This document shows positions 8,601 to 12,569 of a DNA stretch of 12,569 bases, piece by piece (position 1 is the stretch's first letter; the number at the start of each line of letters is the position of its first letter). A program made the translations under genes and the position numbers. This DNA is from CAYMST01 sp964393115 (GTDB lineage: Bacteria; Bacteroidota; Bacteroidia; Cytophagales; Cyclobacteriaceae). The stretch covers positions 1 to 12,569 of the forward strand of contig CAYMST010000136.1 in NCBI GenBank assembly GCA_964393115.1, given 5' to 3'. The notes beneath the pieces are model-generated. The model was not told the origin of the DNA and searched no databases. It saw nothing but the letters and a program-made list of their open reading frames with translations.

Positions 8601-8670
8601 CTAAGCTAAAAAGTAGCACACTCGCGGCGAACAATAATTTCTCGGTAACACTAAATATCATCATGATCAT
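5656..8670 (-). CDS. DUF2723 (TMEM260-like) integral membrane protein, predicted protein O-glycosyltransferase
   Basis: 1004-residue polytopic membrane protein with the DUF2723 domain, the bacterial relatives of TMEM260, an O-mannosyltransferase; this suggests transfer of a sugar from a lipid carrier to exported proteins. Substrate and acceptor are inferred only from the family. The domain starts near residue 85. WDCSEFIAA (105-113) holds the acidic residues Asp106 and Glu109, which occupy the position of catalytic acids in this GT-C-type fold. HPPGAPLF (121-128) and SAVEAETYA (202-210) are the other conserved blocks. Further membrane spans follow to about residue 660, then a soluble part with the conserved ENYDDHDRS and LFTGGDNDTFPLWYLQQVEG blocks and a helical, TPR-like tail. 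The first 80 residues add about two membrane segments and a Lys-rich loop before the usual start of the family. The start reads MIMM, so codons 3 or 4 are alternative starts. It is divergent from the regulator at 8787 and separated from the lipoprotein gene by a long gap. Confidence 0.88.
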   Translation of the reverse strand: MIMMIFSVTEKLLFAASVLLFSLGIFILGLENDPYLSLGAMLVVLGVFLPMLSLIGLSNLSKGLRKVKKIKVLQKYKLEIAGFLVSTGMSLTLYFMTVAPSASLWDCSEFIAAVYKLQVPHPPGAPLFLLVANIFSLFSFGNVEDVALMINYVSVVASALAIGTLFGILCLLTKNYFCRFSSVLGSCLGALLISGIDTFWYSAVEAETYASAAFFTLLIVFYALIVKSRQVHFQPRFLVLLAYLLALGYCVHPMCLLAIPVVTVIYQPFSQKWSVKTGVASFITGLGVLLLCSRVLTEGMFKAIFQLDLALVNNFHMPFFSGLAVFVWLVTILGIVVWKFWRKALIVYWCVLFFVLGLSPYVVLFVRSATNPAMDQHDPENLLTIASYMARESYGSRPLLYGPYFDAQAISVSVKGGKYLKGEKMYMPNGADVEYDYEASRMTLFPRMYSSDHRHIKLYKKWSGLQENENPTFKHNLIFLFNYQLGHMYFRYLMWNFAGRHSDLSNSTWVLPWEIGLDFAGDFHQSKVFNQYWCIPLVLGLIGLWAQRKQDKKGFAIVTALLLMTGPVLSFYLNAPPSEPRERDYIYVVSFMAYGIWVAIGMIYLMDFLIHKVPRKVGWPMSLSMCAFIVFWVCLENYDDHDRSHQTLHLEHARAVLKSCKQDAILFTGGDNDTFPLWYLQQVEGFRTDVRVIVLSYFNSDWCLRQSKTRQLDSPPLPLKLSNHQLRANGPNDVLFLKGDAKIDVKKLIRLINTGDKRLRSPSRRGQYYHQIPGNQFLISGSKNIKTQPNIQPMFLDKIAIKAKGSQLYKSDLAFLDIVSHNNWRRPIYFNMTSLNGLNLHVKPHVVNQGFVHQLLPIDMEKPVTDYISTYSHLVENVPFRHPVQNNHYLHSEDHLFRVLDPIRKSYNELIDGLLKIGEMEKAHETMALALSMFYPEHLNPGFNGLNLARILLSIHKNEDAQRLLKQCVDVSKVLSTSPDARYRRYHQYILKEGNALLKQIQVD

Positions 8671-8681
8671 TTTTTACACCA

Positions 8682-8689
8682 CAAGGGTA
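8682..8689 (-). promoter_or_regulatory. Possible -7 box for the DUF2723 gene
   Basis: On the minus strand this reads TACCCTTG, one mismatch from TAnnTTTG, 12 bases before the start codon at 8670. No matching TTG element was found at the usual upstream distance, so the call is weak. Confidence 0.25.
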
Positions 8690-8710
8690 TTGGATAGACA
8701 AGAAGTACTT

Positions 8711-8752
8711 AGTTAAGGAATGTAAAGAAGTGTTAAACCACTGTTAAAGAAG
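8711..8752. promoter_or_regulatory. Four phased GTTAA-like direct repeats: candidate regulator binding array
   Basis: Four similar units follow one another: AGTTAAGGAA (8711), TGTAAAGAAG (8721), TGTTAAACCAC (8731) and TGTTAAAGAAG (8742), starting 10, 10 and 11 bases apart. The last two share the exact heptamer TGTTAAA with a 4-base spacer. Seven-base direct repeats with 11-base periodicity are the usual binding pattern of OmpR/PhoB-type winged-helix proteins, and the gene just downstream encodes one. The array lies between the start sites of the divergent DUF2723 gene and the regulator gene, ending about 23 bases before the regulator's -7 box. Binding by that regulator is inference. Confidence 0.5.
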
Positions 8753-8774
8753 ACTATATCTACTACCCATATCG

Positions 8775-8782
8775 TATCTTTA
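8775..8782 (+). promoter_or_regulatory. Candidate -7 box of the winged-helix regulator gene
   Basis: TATCTTTA matches TAnnTTTG in all but the last base and ends four bases before the ATG at 8787, so the transcript would be leaderless or nearly so. No clear TTG element lies 17-23 bases upstream; that position is next to the GTTAA repeat array, which could fit an activated promoter. Confidence 0.45.
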
Positions 8783-8786
8783 CATC

Positions 8787-9689
8787 ATGAACACTTGGCT
8801 AAAAAAACAACTCCGTTCCCACACACCGTTTATTTTAGGAATATCCATACTCACACTTTTAAGTGTAACCGTCATTCAAGTTTCTTCATCTGACGCAGAT
8901 GTACGGGTCACTGATCACCGAGTACGATCTGCGATTTATCAAGCTTCCATTTGCTCCTTGACAGCAAGCAAAGTAGAAGTCCAAAAAATCACAGAGGGGA
9001 CCTATTTGATTCCTAGTGTTACGAGTGTTGATACCAGTTGTCTTGAAGCGGAACTTGCGGAAGAGTTTTTTAAGCGGGGACTTTATTTCGACATGGAAAT
9101 CGGGGTGTACAGAGACATCGACGACAGCTTAGTATATGGAAACTACTTACATACAGATAGTACACCAGATAATTCACCGACGGTACTAACCGGCGACGTA
9201 AACAACATCATTTTCCAGTTGCCGAGCATGACTACTAGTACCAGCACCAACTACGCCACTTTATTATGCGCATTGATACTTTTCGTCATGTTTTATGCAT
9301 TTGTAAAACGTTCTAATAGTGATCAATGGAAGTCACCACTTTCCACAATAAGGAAATATTTCATGGTAAATAAGCAACCTTGGAATACAATTATTCAATT
9401 TGGAGACTATGCTTTTGACACGAAAAGTTATCTACTAAAAAGCAAATCTTCATGCAGCCAACTGACATACAAAGAAGGCAAGCTACTTACGCTTTTTTTA
9501 GCGCATCAAAACCAAATTCTCGAGCGAGAGCGAATTTTGAAAGATGTTTGGCAGGATGATGGCTTTTTCGTGGCGCGTAGTATGGATGTATTTATTTCGA
9601 AGCTTCGCAAATATCTAGCTCAAGATGATTCAATAGAGATAAAAAACGTGAGAGGCTTGGGTTACGTGCTAAAATGCAACCGCCATTAG
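8787..9689 (+). CDS. Membrane-anchored transcriptional regulator with C-terminal OmpR-type winged helix
   Basis: 300-residue one-component regulator. It has a membrane segment at about 13-32, a predicted periplasmic part of about 120 residues (34-155), a second segment at about 156-174 and a cytoplasmic linker. The C-terminal winged-helix domain (about 203-298) is of the Trans_reg_C (OmpR/PhoB) type, shown by LTYKEGKLLTLFLAHQNQIL, then ARSMDVFISKLRKYL (263-277) as the recognition-helix region and VRGLGYVL (288-295) as the wing. There is no receiver domain, so it is not a classical response regulator. The layout is like ToxR/CadC but with the DNA-binding domain at the C-terminus. The periplasmic part carries Cys56 and Cys85, which could form a disulfide. 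Its signal and targets are unknown; autoregulation through the repeats at 8711-8752 is plausible. Its 3' end converges on the cyclase gene with a 7-base gap. Confidence 0.85.
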   Translation: MNTWLKKQLRSHTPFILGISILTLLSVTVIQVSSSDADVRVTDHRVRSAIYQASICSLTASKVEVQKITEGTYLIPSVTSVDTSCLEAELAEEFFKRGLYFDMEIGVYRDIDDSLVYGNYLHTDSTPDNSPTVLTGDVNNIIFQLPSMTTSTSTNYATLLCALILFVMFYAFVKRSNSDQWKSPLSTIRKYFMVNKQPWNTIIQFGDYAFDTKSYLLKSKSSCSQLTYKEGKLLTLFLAHQNQILERERILKDVWQDDGFFVARSMDVFISKLRKYLAQDDSIEIKNVRGLGYVLKCNRH

Positions 9690-9696
9690 AGATGCC

Positions 9697-10764
9697 CTAT
9701 TGCGATACCGCAAAAATCTTAACAGATTGTCGCTTTCCTCGTAGCATTACTTCTCCTACTTCTGAAGTTTCTACTTGTTCAATAAACTCTTGAGGCAACC
9801 GATCCACCAAGAACGAAGAGACGAGTAAATCCTTTCCAAACTCGTTGCATTTGGATTGAATACGTGCAGCCGTGTTAATCGTATCTCCATGAAACGCGAT
9901 TTCCCGTTTTACATCTCCTACCTCAGCCACAGTAACGGTACCAATATTTATTCCTGCCTTGAATTCAGGCACTAACCCATATTTGTCCATGTAATATGCC
10001 GTTCTAGAGGATAGCTGATGCGAAAAAGCGGTAAATGCATGAATACAGTTAGCGTCCATTAAACCTTTACTTGATTCCCAAGTCAGCACCGCTTCGTCGC
10101 CGACATACTGATAAATCTCTGCTTTGAAATCTACAACTACACCGATATCCTGAAAACAGTCTTGCACGAGCTGGCTATACTTAATATGTCCAAGTCTTTC
10201 TGCTATGGTTGTCGAAGATCGCATATCCAAAAACATAAGAATACGTTCCTCCTCCTTTGGTCGGTAGAACTTTCCAGAGATCATTTTCACCAAATTGCCA
10301 GGGCCAAATTTCTTATCCACTTCTCTCACAAACTCAATCAGCATACCTACCACGAAACAAAATACAATGATTACCCAGGCTTGTCCGGATGCGAAGTATT
10401 CAAAAATAAACTCGTTATCCACCTGCTCAGAATCAAAGATTCTGGCATAAGACCAAAAGGCCATGAAGATAAAAATATCAATGACAATCACGTAGCCTAC
10501 CCCACCAAGCAAAAGCATTTTTCCAAAAGACAATTTCCTTCCTACATATTTACCAAAGAAATACTCGAAGGTCCCGAATAACACTCCTGAAATCACTCCA
10601 ATAACCAACTGAAAAAGTACCCGCTCAAGAAACGAGAACTCAGCATAACCTTCCTCCATATGGAGAATCTCCTGTCCAAACTCACGAATAAAGGTAAAAA
10701 AGCTGAAGGCGATGGTCCAGACTACGATATGACGAAGTACCGTTCTAAAATATTTAAATGACAT
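9697..10764 (-). CDS. Membrane-bound class III adenylate/guanylate cyclase
   Basis: 355-residue protein with four membrane segments (about 10-27, 47-65, 83-103 and 126-146) followed by a cytoplasmic class III nucleotide cyclase domain (about 172-353). Both metal-binding aspartates are present: Asp180 in MFLDMRSST and Asp223 in YVGDEAVLTW. The transition-state pair is present as Asn297 and Arg301 in HGDTINTAARI. The residues that select the base in mammalian adenylyl cyclase (Lys938 and Asp1018) align with Gln219 and Ala290, so the product, cAMP or cGMP, cannot be predicted. The enzyme looks catalytically complete as a homodimer. The hydrophobic half has no recognisable sensor domain. It is divergent from the Crp/Fnr gene across 155 bases, and a shared operator is possible. 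The ATG at 10764 leaves a short tail before the first membrane span; no Shine-Dalgarno sequence is seen. Confidence 0.88.
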   Translation of the reverse strand: MSFKYFRTVLRHIVVWTIAFSFFTFIREFGQEILHMEEGYAEFSFLERVLFQLVIGVISGVLFGTFEYFFGKYVGRKLSFGKMLLLGGVGYVIVIDIFIFMAFWSYARIFDSEQVDNEFIFEYFASGQAWVIIVFCFVVGMLIEFVREVDKKFGPGNLVKMISGKFYRPKEEERILMFLDMRSSTTIAERLGHIKYSQLVQDCFQDIGVVVDFKAEIYQYVGDEAVLTWESSKGLMDANCIHAFTAFSHQLSSRTAYYMDKYGLVPEFKAGINIGTVTVAEVGDVKREIAFHGDTINTAARIQSKCNEFGKDLLVSSFLVDRLPQEFIEQVETSEVGEVMLRGKRQSVKIFAVSQ

Positions 10765-10834
10765 AGGCTAATGCAGGCTTATCTAAGTGTGATGATAAAT
10801 GAAGCTGTAAAATTAACCGTCACAGATCACAAAT

Positions 10835-10847
10835 ACTTATAATAAGT
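10835..10847. repeat. 13-base perfect palindrome in the crp/fnr promoter region
   Basis: ACTTAT-A-ATAAGT is a perfect inverted repeat that overlaps the -7 box at 10843-10850. It may be an operator half-site pair or simply AT-rich promoter sequence. Confidence 0.35.
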
Positions 10848-10850
10848 TTG
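10843..10850 (+). promoter_or_regulatory. Exact TAnnTTTG -7 box upstream of the Crp/Fnr gene
   Basis: TAAGTTTG matches the Bacteroidetes -7 consensus exactly. It predicts a transcription start near 10856, giving a leader of about 65 bases before the ATG at 10920. No clear -33 TTG element is visible 17-23 bases upstream. The FNR-like palindrome begins three bases after the box. Confidence 0.45.
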
Positions 10851-10852
10851 AT

Positions 10853-10866
10853 TTGACCGTGGTCAA
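10853..10866. promoter_or_regulatory. FNR/FixK-type palindrome TTGAC-N4-GTCAA
   Basis: TTGACCGTGGTCAA is palindromic with a 2-base centre and has the half-site and spacing of the Crp/Fnr family (TTGA-N6-TCAA). It lies 53 bases before the Crp/Fnr start codon and covers the predicted transcription start, which would suit autorepression. It is also 88 bases upstream of the divergent cyclase gene. Confidence 0.55.
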
Positions 10867-10919
10867 CAATTGGTCTGCTAGCTAGTTTCACTAGATTACG
10901 TAGTACTTATTCGCTCCAC

Positions 10920-11522
10920 ATGAATAACACGTCGATCACAGCTGCATATGATTTAATTTTAAAAAACATCAGTAGGTTCATTGATTTGAATAACGATGAA
11001 AAGGAACTCTTTAGGTCATTTCTCACCTTCGGGAAAGCACCCCGGAAATCGTATATTTTGCAGCCGGGAGACCTGACCAAGTATGAGTATTTCGTTACCA
11101 AAGGATGTCTAAAGACCTATACTCTGGATAGAAATGGAGTCGAACATGTTTCGATGTTCGCCATAGAAGATTTTTGGACCGGCGATATGGCTAGTTTCAT
11201 CACGCAGCAACCATCCACTTATTTCATAAAAGCACTTGAAGACACTGAGTTCCTCATGCTTTCCAAACGGAACTTTGACCTGCTTTTTGATCAAATCCCC
11301 AAGTTCGAACGGTTTTATCGAAACCTCTATCAGCGCTCCCTTGTCAGCTATATCAAAAGAACCAATCAAGGCATCTCGCTTACTGCAGAGGAACGTTATG
11401 AAATCTTTTTGACTAATTATCCTCAAATCGCCAATCGGATAAAGCTCAAAGACCTTGCTGCCTATTTGGGCATCACCCCTGAGTTCCTAAGTATGATTCG
11501 AAGTAAAATGAGCAAGCGCTAG
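10920..11522 (+). CDS. Crp/Fnr-family transcriptional regulator
   Basis: 200-residue protein with an N-terminal cyclic-nucleotide-binding-type beta-roll (about 20-125, with YILQPGD at 45-51 and YFVTKGCLKTY at 57-67), a long dimer helix (about 125-150), and a short C-terminal helix-turn-helix (about 174-195, RIKLKDLAAYLGITPEFLSM). Full length for the short Bacteroidetes members. The segment that would be the phosphate-binding cassette (83-101, EDFWTGDMASFITQQPSTY) lacks the Arg and Ser that hold cAMP in Crp, and there is no N-terminal Cys cluster as in Fnr, so its effector is unknown. The recognition helix keeps Glu188 and Ser191, spaced as in the ExxSR motif of Fnr, with Met192 where Fnr has Arg. 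This is compatible with binding TTGA half-sites such as the one at 10853. It is probably the first gene of a unit with the two genes downstream. Confidence 0.88.
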   Translation: MNNTSITAAYDLILKNISRFIDLNNDEKELFRSFLTFGKAPRKSYILQPGDLTKYEYFVTKGCLKTYTLDRNGVEHVSMFAIEDFWTGDMASFITQQPSTYFIKALEDTEFLMLSKRNFDLLFDQIPKFERFYRNLYQRSLVSYIKRTNQGISLTAEERYEIFLTNYPQIANRIKLKDLAAYLGITPEFLSMIRSKMSKR

Positions 11523-11534
11523 TTTCTTAAACTA
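11520..11534 (+). terminator. Weak AT-rich hairpin at the Crp/Fnr stop codon
   Basis: TAGTTT-CTT-AAACTA forms a 6-bp stem with a 3-base loop that includes the stop codon, followed by the T-rich stretch CTTTATTTTT. The stem is almost all A-T, so it would act as a weak terminator or attenuator at most. Confidence 0.25.
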
Positions 11535-11562
11535 CTTTATTTTTCTAGCCCTCAAAGGGTGA

Positions 11563-11570
11563 GTTCTTTG
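11563..11570 (+). promoter_or_regulatory. Possible -7 box before the exported-protein gene
   Basis: GTTCTTTG keeps the TTTG of TAnnTTTG, with two mismatches in the first half, and ends four bases before the ATG at 11575. The spacing to the start codon is identical to that at 287 and 8787. This would be an internal start within the crp/fnr gene cluster. Confidence 0.3.
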
Positions 11571-11574
11571 TCAC

Positions 11575-12228
11575 ATGAAAAAGACAAACATACTCACCGT
11601 TTTCTTACTGCTGATCGTCACACAACAGGGCTTCAGCCAGATTACACAGTTGGAGCTTGCTTCGGGTTTCTCCAAGACGGGGCTCTCTTCTTTTTCCATA
11701 AAGCCCATATCTAAAGACCTACCCCTATCCCTTGCGACACTTGCTTTCTTCCAAAAGTATCATGATCAAGAAAACACGCAATTTGATGAGACTGGCGTGC
11801 AAACCACTATTTTCTGGAATATAAACGAAGCAGTTTCCGTTGGCCCAGGACTCTATTTCAACAGTGTTGCTGGCTTTTCACAACGACTATCTGTGCTTTT
11901 AAAAAGCAAGTCTAACAACTTCATGGCAACAGCCATTCCGACCGTTTCGCGGGCTGATAAAACCGGTTCGATCAATGCAGGACTCTTTCTGCAACTTTAC
12001 TATACACGACCGATGAATGCCACATGGAATTTACTTTTCAGCACTCAGGCACTTACACACTGGGCTAAGTTCAAACAGCATTCAAGAAGCTTCCAGCAGA
12101 TAAGAGTTGGGGTCGAATATAAAGCGCTACAGTTTGGTCCGGCGATCGATCTGGATCAATATGGTTCCAAGCCATTGACCAGATCATCCTTCGGACTTTT
12201 TATCCGAAAAACCTTTATAAACAATTGA
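11575..12228 (+). CDS. Exported protein, probable small outer-membrane beta-barrel
   Basis: 217-residue protein of no family I can name. A signal peptide spans about residues 1-22 (Lys-Lys, a hydrophobic core near 6-16, cleavage after FSQ). The mature part has no further hydrophobic helix and shows many alternating or aromatic beta-strand-like stretches (for example NAGLFLQLYYTRP and WNLLFSTQALTHW), including VGPGLYFNS and FGPAIDLDQYG. The chain ends in SSFGLFIRKTFINN, a pattern seen in small outer-membrane barrels. Its position between a Crp/Fnr gene (52 bases upstream) and an FMN reductase gene (26 bases downstream) suggests shared control, but gives no function. Confidence 0.65.
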   Translation: MKKTNILTVFLLLIVTQQGFSQITQLELASGFSKTGLSSFSIKPISKDLPLSLATLAFFQKYHDQENTQFDETGVQTTIFWNINEAVSVGPGLYFNSVAGFSQRLSVLLKSKSNNFMATAIPTVSRADKTGSINAGLFLQLYYTRPMNATWNLLFSTQALTHWAKFKQHSRSFQQIRVGVEYKALQFGPAIDLDQYGSKPLTRSSFGLFIRKTFINN

Positions 12229-12254
12229 ATTTCAAACATTAGACAAACAAAATC

Positions 12255-12569
12255 ATGAAAAAAATAGTAGTATTTGGCGCAAGCAACAGTAAAAAATCCA
12301 TTAACAAAACATTGGCCGTATATGTGGCTAGCCAACTGTCTGACGCAACCATTAAAGTGCTAGACTTAAACGATTTTCCGCTTCCCATCTATGATGGAGA
12401 GCTAGAAGTGGAGTCGGGCATCCCGGTAGAAGCGAAGCGGTTTAGCGAGGCCATTGCCTCCGCTGATGCCCTGATCATTTCGCTGGCAGAGCATAACGGT
12501 ACCTACACCGCAGTCTTTAAAAACCTGATCGACTGGCTGTCTAGAGTAGACATCAAAGTCTGGAAGGAC
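12255..12569 (+). CDS. NAD(P)H-dependent FMN reductase (partial, 3' end outside window)
   Basis: The first 105 codons of a flavodoxin-like NADPH-dependent FMN reductase. The N-terminal strand and phosphate-binding loop are visible as VVFGASNSKKSINKTLA (5-21), matching the family's GSxxxxSxN pattern. The flavin-binding block SLAEHNGTYTAVFKNLIDWL (76-95) corresponds to the family's EYNGSxxxxLKNAIDW motif. Members are cytosolic flavoenzymes that reduce FMN, quinones, azo compounds or metal ions; the physiological substrate is unknown. The ATG at 12255 follows the exported-protein gene by 26 bases, so co-transcription with the Crp/Fnr gene is likely. The frame is open to the window edge with no sign of damage. 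Confidence 0.88.
   Translation, partial: MKKIVVFGASNSKKSINKTLAVYVASQLSDATIKVLDLNDFPLPIYDGELEVESGIPVEAKRFSEAIASADALIISLAEHNGTYTAVFKNLIDWLSRVDIKVWKD

Noticed and set aside
10162..10581. 139-codon plus-strand open frame
   Set aside because: It lies fully inside the cyclase gene on the opposite strand, has a basic, His-rich composition with no known motif, and the cyclase frame is unmistakable.
9697..11522. Cyclase and Crp/Fnr gene as a simple cAMP-Crp signalling pair
   Set aside because: The regulator lacks the cAMP-binding cassette residues and the cyclase product is uncertain, so proximity alone does not support it.

Overview
The window looks like chromosomal DNA of a free-living, probably aquatic or marine Bacteroidetes (Cytophagales-like). 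The pointers are a LruC-domain lipoprotein, a DUF2723/TMEM260-type membrane protein, signal peptides ending in SQ, a Crp/Fnr protein of the short Bacteroidetes type, no obvious Shine-Dalgarno sequences, and promoter boxes close to the Bacteroidetes TAnnTTTG consensus. GC content is moderate to low. I found no rRNA, tRNA, CRISPR array, transposase or phage gene. The lineage call is inference from gene families, not from a marker gene.

Layout. 1-286: no recognised gene; it holds a possible gene remnant on the minus strand and a promoter directly before the first gene. 287-2485 (+): SulP-type anion transporter with a STAS domain and an extra C-terminal domain. 2486-2773: convergent gap with a good intrinsic terminator for the minus-strand gene. 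2774-4792 (-): large lipoprotein with a DUF4114-like region and a LruC domain, started here at 4792 so that it begins with a lipoprotein signal. 4793-5655: about 860 bases with no confident gene, one possible 66-residue ORF and a C-rich, G-poor stretch. 5656-8670 (-): 1004-residue DUF2723 membrane protein, a predicted protein O-glycosyltransferase. 8671-8786: divergent promoter region with four helically phased GTTAA-like repeats. 8787-9689 (+): membrane-anchored regulator with a C-terminal OmpR-type winged helix. 9697-10764 (-): four-TM class III nucleotide cyclase, convergent with the regulator (7-base gap). 10765-10919: divergent region with an exact TAnnTTTG box and an FNR-type palindrome. 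10920-11522 (+): Crp/Fnr regulator, followed on the same strand by a small exported, probably outer-membrane protein (11575-12228) and the first 105 codons of a NAD(P)H-dependent FMN reductase (12255 to the edge).

How the genes may work together. The crp/fnr, exported-protein and reductase genes are closely spaced (52 and 26 bases) and may form one transcription unit, with the palindrome at 10853-10866 as a candidate autoregulatory operator. The winged-helix regulator has no receiver domain and two membrane segments, so it probably senses an envelope signal directly; the repeat array before it is a candidate binding site and could also affect the divergent DUF2723 gene. The cyclase lies beside a Crp/Fnr gene, but that regulator lacks the usual cAMP-binding residues, so the pairing does not show a cAMP circuit. 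I see no clearly new multi-gene system. The best leads are the two regulatory regions, the atypical substrate-selecting residues of the cyclase and the unexplained C-terminal domain of the SulP protein.
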